This document shows, in pieces, positions 1 to 7,592 of a stretch of DNA of 12,236 nt. Position 1 is the first letter of the stretch, and every line of letters starts with the position of its first letter. The notes under the pieces were generated by a model. It worked only from the letters and a program-made list of their open reading frames with translations. It did not search any database and was not told the DNA's origin. Source of the DNA: Promethearchaeota archaeon (GTDB lineage: Archaea > Asgardarchaeota > Lokiarchaeia > Sigynarchaeales > SOKP01); NCBI GenBank assembly GCA_016839845.1, contig JAEOTL010000113.1, positions 1 through 12,236 on the forward strand, read 5' to 3'. The position numbers and the translations under genes were made by a program.

Positions 1-1103
1 CTGGACAATTTACTCTCGCGAATTATAAACGAGGGAATGCTGCTATTATCACCCAAAGCGGTTTCTTGAATGGTGGGATCGCACCCCTTATTTTTAGCCA
101 GTTCCCCAATCTTGGATTTAGGTACATTGTTTCAATTGGAAATAAAATGGACTTAGGAGAAAATGAATTTTTAGAATATATATTAGAAGACGAGACGGTA
201 AACGTTATTGCGATATATCTTGAGTCATTTAAGGATCCCAGAAAATTCATCTCCCTATGTAGAAAAGCAAAACAAATGCCTAAAAAGACCATTATCCTTG
301 TTAAAGGTGGTAAAACCAGCCAAGGGATGAAAGCAGCGTCTAGTCATACGGGAGCGTTAGTTGAAGATGAAAAATTAATTGATGCGATCATCAAACAAGC
401 AGGAGTTATTCCCGCAAGTAATTTCTTTGAAATGTTCCAATTTCTGAGAACATTTTCGATGATGTATAAATCCGGGAAGGAATTCCCAAAAAAAGGTAAC
501 ATCGCTCTTGTTGTTGGGAGTGGAGGCATGGGAACTGTAATGGGAGATGTTGCCATGAAATATGGGTTAACATTTCCTGAATTTGGTGAGGAGAGTTACA
601 ACATTCTTAAAAGCGTATTCCCCGATTGGATGCCCCCCAATCGATTTGCTCTGGTTGATTCTTGGCCTACAATGGAAAAAGCAATGATGGAGGCTGCAAA
701 AAAAGCAAAAAATAGCGCAAAAAAGTCAACTCAAGCCAAACCTGTAAATGGAAAGGAACAAAATCCATTCCGTATGATGGGTTTTGGGAATGTAATGGAA
801 GTAATTCAAAAAGCAGTTTTAGAAGAACCTAAAATAGAGGGAATGTTTACCTCAATGCCGGGTGGTCCCCGAGGTCATGGGGGATCAATGGATTATTTGA
901 AACCGATGTTGGAACGCATCGCAGAATACCCGAAACCTATTTTCTTTTATTCTGTTATGGAAAGTGAGGGAACTTTAGAGATGTTAAGGCTTTATGGCAA
1001 GTATAACATACCTGTTTTCAGTAGAACTGAAGATGCTGCCAAAAATTTTGCGATCTTAGTCCAAGAATCTCAGAATCGAGAAAAATTTTCTAACATAGAT
1101 TAA
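1..1103 (+). CDS. ADP-forming acyl-CoA (acetyl-CoA) synthetase, alpha-type chain, 5'-truncated by window edge
   Basis: The reading frame is already open at base 3, so the gene begins outside the window. The TTG at 66 is an internal leucine codon. The 21 codons before it encode a stretch with AIITQSG, which matches the conserved (V/A)AIISQSG motif of the succinyl-CoA-ligase-like domain. Further motifs are SIGNK, the LES-F-KD segment, and SSHTGAL near 336-356, where the histidine at 345-347 matches the phosphohistidine of ADP-forming acetyl-CoA synthetases. GSGGMG (about 516-533) opens the next ligase subdomain. The family makes ATP from acyl-CoA, ADP and phosphate in the cytoplasm. The N-terminal Rossmann CoA-binding domain must lie to the left. 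No ATP-grasp beta domain follows before the stop, so this is an alpha-only chain or the end of a rearranged fusion; the substrate cannot be told. A lysine/alanine-rich, low-complexity insert sits at about 684-785. Confidence 0.88.
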   Translation, partial: GQFTLANYKRGNAAIITQSGFLNGGIAPLIFSQFPNLGFRYIVSIGNKMDLGENEFLEYILEDETVNVIAIYLESFKDPRKFISLCRKAKQMPKKTIILVKGGKTSQGMKAASSHTGALVEDEKLIDAIIKQAGVIPASNFFEMFQFLRTFSMMYKSGKEFPKKGNIALVVGSGGMGTVMGDVAMKYGLTFPEFGEESYNILKSVFPDWMPPNRFALVDSWPTMEKAMMEAAKKAKNSAKKSTQAKPVNGKEQNPFRMMGFGNVMEVIQKAVLEEPKIEGMFTSMPGGPRGHGGSMDYLKPMLERIAEYPKPIFFYSVMESEGTLEMLRLYGKYNIPVFSRTEDAAKNFAILVQESQNREKFSNID

Positions 1104-1215
1104 CCATCAAAATTAGAAACTTAAGGATTTTTAGGACAAATAATTGAATCCAGTGTCTGACTCCAAGGGAGATGCATCGAAAAAATTAAATCATAAGAAA
1201 AATCAAAATCTTATT

Positions 1216-2037
1216 ATGAATCAAAGTGAAAAGGAAAAGGATAAGATTTACAAACTCAAGATCTTTATCCTCTTCTTAATATGTGGGTTGTCCATCTTCA
1301 TTATTCCAATTTTCCTACAAAATATTATTAGAATTATTTATTTCATTGTACTGCCTCTCATATTTCTGATTGTCTCGATAATTAGTTACAGGAATAGTCA
1401 ACTAAATAGGTTCTTTCCTGTTTTTTTTGCGTTTTTTATAGCAACTTTGGTTTATTTTCTTCAAATGCCTTGGGCATCTGGTACAACGATTGAGAGCATC
1501 GTTTTCAATATGCTAATAAGTACATTGATAATTGTCGTACCTATTATCCTTCTCACCAAGATTTCTAAGAATGATATTTCCTCATTATATCTGCAAAAAG
1601 GGAACACACGCTTAGGCATAATTATCGGGGTGGGGACGTTTTCGATCTTTCTCGTAACAGCATTACCTACTGCTATTTATATTTTTGGAGGCCAGCATAT
1701 CCCGTTTGATAGAGTGATCAATTTGTTGCCTTGGATTTTATTATTCATATTTTTGAACGGAATACGTGAAGAAATATTATTCAGAGGGCTTTTCTTGAAA
1801 AAGTATGGTACTTTCCTCGGTGTAGATGCATCGAATGTATTACAAGCATTGATCTTTTCATTAACTCATCTCTCAACACAAATAACGCTATTTACATTCA
1901 TTTACCTTACTCTTACTTTCTTTTTAGGATTAGCATTTGGTGCTGTCATACAAAAAACTGACAGCTTACTAGGGTCAATTATCTTTCATGCTGGGGCAGA
2001 TATCCCTTTGATAATTGCAGTATTTTCCTTCCTTTAG
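1216..2037 (+). CDS. CPBP-family (CAAX protease/Abi) intramembrane metalloprotease
   Basis: This is a very hydrophobic protein with about eight predicted membrane helices. The three CPBP motifs are present. With the ATG at 1216 as residue 1, motif 1 is EEILFRG (E185, E186, R190), motif 2 is F214-xxx-H218 in FSLTHL, and motif 3 has H258 in IIFHAGAD. The family ranges from Rce1-type CAAX endoproteases to bacteriocin-immunity and Abi proteins, so the substrate is unknown. The third motif has Asp (D262) where Asn is common. I prefer ATG 1216, which gives a short charged cytoplasmic N-terminus before the first helix. The frame stays open upstream to a TTG at 1144, preceded by an AGGA at about -9, which would add 24 polar, lysine-rich residues. 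The gap to the preceding gene is about 112 bases, or 40 with the TTG start. Confidence 0.85.
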   Translation: MNQSEKEKDKIYKLKIFILFLICGLSIFIIPIFLQNIIRIIYFIVLPLIFLIVSIISYRNSQLNRFFPVFFAFFIATLVYFLQMPWASGTTIESIVFNMLISTLIIVVPIILLTKISKNDISSLYLQKGNTRLGIIIGVGTFSIFLVTALPTAIYIFGGQHIPFDRVINLLPWILLFIFLNGIREEILFRGLFLKKYGTFLGVDASNVLQALIFSLTHLSTQITLFTFIYLTLTFFLGLAFGAVIQKTDSLLGSIIFHAGADIPLIIAVFSFL

Positions 2038-2133
2038 GCAATTTATCAAAAAGAATTAATTAAATAGACTGCAGAATCTTAGTAAATATTGGTCTACGAA
2101 TTTAATTTATTCGACTTTTATTGAGATACTATT

Positions 2134-2766
2134 ATGAAGATGAATAATGACTTAAACAGTCTTTTCAAATTAACCCCAGACTATGTTAAGAAGGCATGTG
2201 AAGTGGCTGGTGATGCTTTTCGAGATGATCCTATCATGGTTTTAGTATATCCTGATGAGGAAGAAAGAAAAGAAAAGGCAAGATATGGATTTTATGCGCT
2301 TTATAAGTATGGTATAAAACAGGAGCTAGCCTACGCAACCTCGAATAATTTGGAAGGAATTACAATATGGCTTCCCCCTGGTAAGGTTTATACATCTTTT
2401 TGGACTATGATGAGATATGGTGGATTGTATACAATGCGTAAAGCTGGTATGAAAATGAAAGCAATGAAAAGGTCTATGGCAGTATTTAAGTATGAAGAAG
2501 AACGGCATAGAGAACTGGTCCCCTATGATCACTGGTATTTTCAAAATATTGCAGTTAAACCTGAGGAACAAGGGAAAGGATACGGAGGACTACTCATAAG
2601 CACCATGATTAAAAATGTTGAGAGTGACGGATTACCAATATACCTGGAAACTAATACTGAAAAAGCTGTGTCCATTTACCAGAAATATGGATTTGAAATA
2701 CTCGAACATGGGATAATCCCTGAGACCGATGTACCTCTTTGGTGCATGTTGAGAAAACCCAATTAA
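2134..2766 (+). CDS. GNAT-family N-acetyltransferase
   Basis: This 210-residue protein has a C-terminal GNAT fold. The acetyl-CoA pyrophosphate-binding motif A appears as IAVKPEEQGKGYGG at residues 139-152 (Q146-G-K-G-Y-G). The following motif B region (residues 171-190) contains LETNTEKAVSIYQKYGF, the usual helix and YxxxGF turn. The N-terminal 120 residues are more divergent and include a WLPPG segment (79-83), common in GNATs that modify small molecules or antibiotics. The substrate cannot be read from sequence. An alternative ATG two codons downstream (2140) would work equally well. It stands 96 bases after the protease gene and has no obvious functional link to either neighbour. Confidence 0.88.
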   Translation: MKMNNDLNSLFKLTPDYVKKACEVAGDAFRDDPIMVLVYPDEEERKEKARYGFYALYKYGIKQELAYATSNNLEGITIWLPPGKVYTSFWTMMRYGGLYTMRKAGMKMKAMKRSMAVFKYEEERHRELVPYDHWYFQNIAVKPEEQGKGYGGLLISTMIKNVESDGLPIYLETNTEKAVSIYQKYGFEILEHGIIPETDVPLWCMLRKPN

Positions 2767-2794
2767 GTTTAGAAATTGAGCTTAGTAAACAATT

Positions 2795-2872
2795 ATGAAA
2801 AAATATCTGCGAGATCTTAAAAGTAAACATTATTATGACTTGGGTTCATTAATTTTAATAGGAATCCCATGA
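2795..2872 (+). other. Possible short leader ORF overlapping the ABCE1 start (ATGA)
   Basis: An ATG at 2795 opens a 25-codon frame with several Lys and Tyr residues and a hydrophobic end (LGSLILIGIP). Its TGA stop (2870-2872) overlaps the ATG of the ABCE1 gene in an ATGA arrangement, as in translational coupling. It fills most of the gap between the GNAT and ABCE1 genes. There is no clear ribosome binding site, and such a frame could easily arise by chance in AT-rich DNA. Confidence 0.2.
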
Positions 2873-4737
2873 AAAAAGTCTATATGGTTGATTACGATCT
2901 GTGTAATTTGCGGTTTTGCGGACGGCAATGCATCAAAAAATGTCCGATAACTCAAAGTAATGCAAGATTAAAAGCTAACAAGAAAAAACAGGAAGTACCA
3001 ATTTATCTTCAAAACTCAACAAAACAAATTAGGATTAAAGATGAGGGTTGCTTAAAGTGCGGGATATGCGCTAATATGTGCCCCCCAAAAGCTATTTACA
3101 TCAAATATATATTAGAAGAACCTACAGATCTAATTCCAACACACAAATATCCTAATAGTGGAGGGAAAGAAGGATTTAGGTTATATAATCTCCCCTCGTT
3201 ACTATCCGGAAAGGTTTCTGGTTTATGCGGCCCAAATGGAATCGGCAAGACAACGGTGCTTAACCTTATCTCTGGTAATTTGATCCCCAATTTTGGTCAA
3301 GTAGATTTAAATCTTAATGAGATCCAATGGGAGACTGTTATTAGAAACATCAGAGAAAGCGAAATGAGAAATCATTTTACAGCTCTTTCTCAGAATGATC
3401 GCAAGATTGCCTATAAGCATCAAGTTTTACGCGTGCTTTTCGATAAATATAAAGGAAAGCGTGTAATGGATATTTTAAATGCTGAAAAGGAAGTTAGTTT
3501 ACTTTTCTTTGAAAAAATCAGTGATTATCTAGACTTACAACCCATTGCCGACAGGTTTTTAAAAGAATGCTCAGGTGGAGAATTACAACGCTTTGCTATT
3601 GCGTCTGTTCTTATAAAAGAAGCAGATATCTATATTATAGATGAACCGTGCACTTTTCTTGATGTTCAGAAGAGAATAAAGTTAGCCCAATTATTTCGGG
3701 CTCGGGCTAATGGATTTGATAGGGAAAAGCCGTGTCCAGTATTAATTGTAGAACACGATTTAGCCGTACTTGATTATGTTTCAGATATTATCCAATTATT
3801 TTACGGGGTACCCCATCAATTCGGGATTATTTCAAAACCTTTAACCACAAAAATAGGCATTAATTCTTATTTAGACGGGTACTTAAAATCAGAAAATGTT
3901 GAATTTCGAGAAACTAAATATGGATTTAAACGTTCTACTAGTGGTCGCAGGTGGAGTAATGCCAAAATTTTTGCTCGTTATGAGAAAATTTCAAAAACTT
4001 TCAAATCCTTTCATTTAGATGTAAACCCCGGAACCATATATTCTTCTGAGATTTTAGGGATCGTTGGTGAGAATGGATGTGGAAAATCTACCTTCGCGAA
4101 AATCTTAGCAGGTGAACTTCAACCCGATACGGGGTCAAAATTTGAGGGAATACAGGCAGTGGTTTCATATAAACCTCAATATATTACTCAAGATACAACT
4201 CAAACAGTCAGGGACTTTGTCATCGAACGATCCCACAATTACAATTTTTCCGAAGAAATGCTGCGTGTCCTTTATAGACCTTTAGGAATCAATAAACTAT
4301 TAAGCAGATCGGTTTCTGATCTCTCTGGTGGAGAGTTACAGAGAACGTATATTAGTGCGTGTTTAGCAAAAATTGCGGATCTATATATTCTTGATGAACC
4401 CTCAGCATATCTTGATGTTGAGGAACGTATTCAGATTGGACGAATTATACGTACGATTGCCAAAAGGAACGCCGCAGTAGCAATCTGTATTGAACACGAT
4501 ATTCAAATAGCAGATGCATTAATCGATCGTCTCTTACTATTTACAGGAAAGCCAGGAATTAAGGGAAAAACTGTTGGTCCCCTCAATAAGCGGGAAGGAA
4601 TGAACCTATTTTTGAAGACAATCGATGTAACTTTTCGTCGCGACCCTAAAACAGGTAGAGCAAGGTTAAACAAGAGAGGATCTCAACTTGATAAAATCCA
4701 GAGAGTATCTGGGCAATTATGGGGGGTAAAACATTAG
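2869..4737 (+). CDS. ABCE1/Rli1 ribosome-recycling ATPase (RNase L inhibitor homologue)
   Basis: The 622 residues follow the ABCE1 layout. Two N-terminal [4Fe-4S] ferredoxin-like motifs have all eight cysteines (C12, C17, C21, C25; C61, C64, C67, C71). NBD1 has Walker A GPNGIGKT (121-128), signature CSGGELQR (234-241), Walker B IYIIDEP and H-loop H296. NBD2 has Walker A GENGCGKST (400-408), signature LSGGELQR (485-492), LYILDEP and H543. The C-terminal TFRRDPKTGRARLNK segment is the family's conserved basic hinge-side element. ABCE1 splits post-termination ribosomes into subunits together with a/eRF1 or Pelota; it is cytoplasmic and nearly universal in archaea and eukaryotes. Odd points: NBD1 has CSGGE in place of LSGGE, and DEPCTFLDV where the family usually has DEPSSYLDV. 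This could be the sole copy or a divergent paralogue. The start is supported by AGGA eight bases upstream (AGGAATCCC-ATG). Confidence 0.95.
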   Translation: MKKVYMVDYDLCNLRFCGRQCIKKCPITQSNARLKANKKKQEVPIYLQNSTKQIRIKDEGCLKCGICANMCPPKAIYIKYILEEPTDLIPTHKYPNSGGKEGFRLYNLPSLLSGKVSGLCGPNGIGKTTVLNLISGNLIPNFGQVDLNLNEIQWETVIRNIRESEMRNHFTALSQNDRKIAYKHQVLRVLFDKYKGKRVMDILNAEKEVSLLFFEKISDYLDLQPIADRFLKECSGGELQRFAIASVLIKEADIYIIDEPCTFLDVQKRIKLAQLFRARANGFDREKPCPVLIVEHDLAVLDYVSDIIQLFYGVPHQFGIISKPLTTKIGINSYLDGYLKSENVEFRETKYGFKRSTSGRRWSNAKIFARYEKISKTFKSFHLDVNPGTIYSSEILGIVGENGCGKSTFAKILAGELQPDTGSKFEGIQAVVSYKPQYITQDTTQTVRDFVIERSHNYNFSEEMLRVLYRPLGINKLLSRSVSDLSGGELQRTYISACLAKIADLYILDEPSAYLDVEERIQIGRIIRTIAKRNAAVAICIEHDIQIADALIDRLLLFTGKPGIKGKTVGPLNKREGMNLFLKTIDVTFRRDPKTGRARLNKRGSQLDKIQRVSGQLWGVKH

Positions 4738-4811
4738 AAATGATGGGAAAATTTGGAAGATACAGATACAAAATGAATGAAAAATTGGACTCCTACATAT
4801 TTTAATATAAA

Positions 4812-4817
4812 TTTTTT
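4812..4817 (+). terminator. Candidate poly-T terminator after ABCE1
   Basis: A T6 run lies in very AT-rich sequence about 75 bases after the ABCE1 stop. Archaeal RNA polymerase often terminates at T-runs without a hairpin. In DNA this AT-rich the run alone is weak evidence. Confidence 0.25.
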
Positions 4818-4882
4818 ACTAAAATAATCGTAAATTTATGAAAAATTTAAAAGTTTGAAATAAGAGCGTGATTTAAAAAAGT

Positions 4883-5398
4883 ATGAAAAGATATGGATAT
4901 TACGCCATAAATTTATCCTTAGAAGATGTTTGGAATAAAACTTTAGAATTTTTTGAGAATCATAAGGGTAAAATAAAAGATCACTACATATCTACAAATA
5001 ATATATATCGTAAACTTAGAATGCGTCGTGGTTTTTCAGCTCATCTTTATGGTACGTCTATTGGTGAAACGTATGAAATGGCTTTTGGTTATAATCCTTC
5101 TGATAGTACTACATATGTTAGTGTTGGTGTTAAATACTCTAATTTTGGAAGGGGTGTGCCATCGAAGGTACCAAAAGACATAATGAAAAAATGGGCATAT
5201 GAAATGGGTATTACCCCTATAAAATTGGTTAAAGAAATCGACTATAATTTCTTAGCTAATCTTGATAAAATCCAAGAAATTCCGTCTCATCAGATTGCGA
5301 ATTTATCAACAATATTTTGTGCCGCGTGTGGTGAGAAAAACAGTAAAACAAATACTTTTTGTGTTTCCTGCGGAACCCAATTAGATACTTGGGTTTAA
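4883..5398 (+). CDS. Uncharacterised protein with C-terminal zinc ribbon
   Basis: This 171-residue protein has two visible parts. Residues 1 to about 130 form a mixed alpha/beta region that I do not recognise, without signal peptide or membrane segment. The last 30 residues form a compact zinc ribbon with C146-xx-C149 and C160-xx-C163 (FCAACG then FCVSCG), ten residues apart. Such ribbons are very common as add-on domains in archaeal proteins and often support protein or nucleic-acid contacts. The gene sits alone in a + strand row between ABCE1 and the MBL protein, with 145- and 135-base gaps, so an independent transcript is likely. The ATG at 4883 is the first plausible start and has no strong Shine-Dalgarno sequence. 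The function is unknown. Confidence 0.75.
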   Translation: MKRYGYYAINLSLEDVWNKTLEFFENHKGKIKDHYISTNNIYRKLRMRRGFSAHLYGTSIGETYEMAFGYNPSDSTTYVSVGVKYSNFGRGVPSKVPKDIMKKWAYEMGITPIKLVKEIDYNFLANLDKIQEIPSHQIANLSTIFCAACGEKNSKTNTFCVSCGTQLDTWV

Positions 5399-5434
5399 GG
5401 ATAGAAAATATTTGATAAACTTTTCTTCCCTTTC

Positions 5435-5456
5435 TTAGTACTCTTGAGTATACTAA
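5435..5456 (+). repeat. Imperfect inverted repeat after the zinc-ribbon gene
   Basis: TTAGTA-CTC and GAG-TA-TACTAA pair as a 6+3 bp stem with a two-base bulge and a TT loop. It is preceded by a pyrimidine-rich stretch (5421-5434) and followed by a T6 run at 5467-5472. It could be part of the transcript end of the zinc-ribbon gene or an operator for the MBL gene 78 bases downstream. Confidence 0.35.
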
Positions 5457-5533
5457 ATTCTAAAGATTTTTTAGAAAAAAGAATTAAATATAGAGTAACA
5501 CTAAATTTTAGGAATCTATAGAGATGAGAAACT

Positions 5534-7471
5534 ATGGAGTTCATTCAAATAGTTGAGAATATCTTTTTGTTTAATGATTATGTTAATGTATATGTAGTAA
5601 AAGATGAGGACCGGGCAATACTAATTGATTTTGGGTCTGGAAAAATCTTAGACTTTTTGCCAGAACTAGGTGTTAATGAGGTTGATTATATATTTCACAC
5701 TCATTATCACCGAGATCAGTGTTTTGGTGATCATCTTGCGGTGGAAAAAAAAATAAAGATTGCAGCTCCACGGAGAGAAAAAAAACTTTTCACCAAGGCA
5801 GAGAATTTCTGGAAGACAAAATCCTATTACGATATTTACTCGTTAAAACCGACTTATTTCGTATCTACTTACAATATCCCTTTAGAACGAACATTCAAAG
5901 ATGGAAACGAGTTTGAGTGGGGACCATATAAATTCAAAATCATTGGTACACGGGGACATACCGCAAGAAGTGTTTCATATTTACTAGAACATGAAACTGT
6001 AACACTCGCATTCACCGGAGATTTGATTCACTCGGGAGGGAAAATACTTAATTATTATGATTTAGAATACAGCTATACCGGGGATGGGGGAAATATTGGA
6101 ATAAATTTTACTCTTGATTCGTTTGAGAAGTTGCTCAAACATAATCCAGTTGTGTTACTACCTTCTCACGGAGATATTATCAAGGACCCCTCCAAAGATA
6201 TTGAGAATTTGAAAGAAAGATTCAACCGAGTGTCTAAAGCTTTCCGTCATGATAAAATCGTTCCTGCAAGTATGGATCATGAAAATGCGATGGATTTGGT
6301 CAACCAAATTGAAGAAAATGAGGATAAAAGTCTCTTTCCCCATGTAATCCGTAAAGGATTCGGGACTACTTTTATTTTATTAGGAAATAACAAAAATTGC
6401 ATTCTAATTGATTTTCCAGGAGACGGGTTCTTTTTTGCTTATAGTTATGAGCAACTTGCTAAAATTTTGAAGGAAAAAAAAGTTGAAACAATCGATTATG
6501 TAATTCCGACTCATTACCATGATGATCATATAGGGGGAATTCCACTTTTACAGCAAGAACACAACATACCGGTATATGCCCTTGAAAATATGGTAGATGT
6601 ACTGGAAAATCCAACCCACTATCGAATTGGGTGCTTAATAGATACACCAATAAAAGTGGATAGGGTGCTAAAAGACAGGGAAAAATTTACCTGGGATGAG
6701 TATGAATTTCAAGTATTCCACTTCCCCGGTCAGACAGAGTACCATATGGGTTTATTTACTAAAATCGATGGAAAAAGCATATTTTTTACGGGAGACAGTA
6801 TACCCCCCTTTATACTCAACGCCCCTGAAACAAACAATAACTGTATAAACTTCTGTCAATTAGGGGATGATGTTGGATCAGTCAAATGCGCTGACATATT
6901 GTTGGATTGTAATCCTGATTATATAGCAATAAGCCATTACGGATTTTTTAAAGTGGACAAACAATTATTGCAAAGCTACAGAGATCATGTTTCCCAATAT
7001 GAATCAATCATTGCGGAACTCGTAGCTCAAGAGAACCCCAATATGGGTTTTGATCCAAATTGGATATCATTTAAACCAGTACGAATAATTTCTAAACCAG
7101 GGGGTACATGTAAAACTAGTTTAGTTGTGAAAAATTTTCTAGAAAAGGAATCCACTATAGAAGTTGAATTAAATCTGCCTGATAATTGGACTTCAGAATT
7201 CAAAAATGAAATATTTACAGTCAACCCCAAATCGGTAAAGGAAATCCCCATGACAATAAAGATTCCAGAGACAGAGAACCCTAAGGGAAGAACGATTATT
7301 ACTGCGAATATAGAATGGAATGGGAGTGATATTGGCCCATTCCCCGATCTAATGGTCGACCATGGATTTATCCCATCCGATACGTGGACGGCATGGACAC
7401 CGTATAAAGGAACCGATCTGCTTCAGTGGATCATTAACTATTATGTGAGAGATCTACAATTCTTTTCATGA
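5534..7471 (+). CDS. Tandem metallo-beta-lactamase-fold hydrolase with C-terminal beta-sandwich (NEW3-like) domain
   Basis: This 645-residue protein holds two MBL domains. Domain 1 (about 1-235) has THYHRDQ (H57, H59, D61), GHT (H142), TGD (D163) and PSH (H212), but Gln62 stands where the motif's last His belongs. Domain 2 (about 270-480) has an intact THYHDDH (H327, H329, D331, H332), TGD (D421) and ISH (H468), but reads PGQTEYH instead of PGHT. The tail (about 512-600) resembles an NEW3/Ig-like beta-sandwich, with VVKNF and LPDNW. MBL proteins hydrolyse thioesters, phosphodiesters, lactones and other esters, or act as oxidoreductases; I cannot name the substrate. There is no signal peptide, although NEW3 domains are often extracellular. 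A GAGATGAG purine stretch lies just upstream of the ATG at 5534, supporting the start. The doubled fold suggests internal duplication followed by divergence. Confidence 0.87.
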   Translation: MEFIQIVENIFLFNDYVNVYVVKDEDRAILIDFGSGKILDFLPELGVNEVDYIFHTHYHRDQCFGDHLAVEKKIKIAAPRREKKLFTKAENFWKTKSYYDIYSLKPTYFVSTYNIPLERTFKDGNEFEWGPYKFKIIGTRGHTARSVSYLLEHETVTLAFTGDLIHSGGKILNYYDLEYSYTGDGGNIGINFTLDSFEKLLKHNPVVLLPSHGDIIKDPSKDIENLKERFNRVSKAFRHDKIVPASMDHENAMDLVNQIEENEDKSLFPHVIRKGFGTTFILLGNNKNCILIDFPGDGFFFAYSYEQLAKILKEKKVETIDYVIPTHYHDDHIGGIPLLQQEHNIPVYALENMVDVLENPTHYRIGCLIDTPIKVDRVLKDREKFTWDEYEFQVFHFPGQTEYHMGLFTKIDGKSIFFTGDSIPPFILNAPETNNNCINFCQLGDDVGSVKCADILLDCNPDYIAISHYGFFKVDKQLLQSYRDHVSQYESIIAELVAQENPNMGFDPNWISFKPVRIISKPGGTCKTSLVVKNFLEKESTIEVELNLPDNWTSEFKNEIFTVNPKSVKEIPMTIKIPETENPKGRTIITANIEWNGSDIGPFPDLMVDHGFIPSDTWTAWTPYKGTDLLQWIINYYVRDLQFFS

Positions 7472-7529
7472 ATCATTTAGATCCTGCTTCGACTAAGATT
7501 TAAATTATTGAGTACATTACTTTAGAATT

Positions 7530-7552
7530 GATGTAATCAAATGGATTACATC
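7530..7552. repeat. Perfect 9-bp inverted repeat upstream of the DUF3303-like gene
   Basis: GATGTAATC (7530-7538) and GATTACATC (7544-7552) are exact inverse complements around the 5-base loop AAATG. The repeat lies 59 bases after the MBL stop and 41 bases before the next ATG. No T-run follows on the + strand, so it does not look like a standard intrinsic terminator. An operator for a dimeric regulator or a leader hairpin is possible. Confidence 0.55.
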
Positions 7553-7592
7553 TTCGAAATCTAATAAGAAATGAAAAGAGATCTGAAAAAAA

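Noticed and set aside
66..68. TTG as the start codon of the acyl-CoA synthetase gene
   Set aside because: The frame is open from base 3 and encodes the conserved AIITQSG motif before this codon, so the TTG is an internal leucine and the gene is cut by the window edge.
1144..1215. TTG start giving a 24-residue longer CPBP protease
   Set aside because: The extension is polar and lysine-rich with no family feature, and ATG 1216 precedes the first helix well. It is not excluded, because an AGGA lies upstream of the TTG.
6158..7251. Three - strand frames inside the tandem MBL gene
   Set aside because: The + strand product carries matching motifs throughout, so these are shadow frames.
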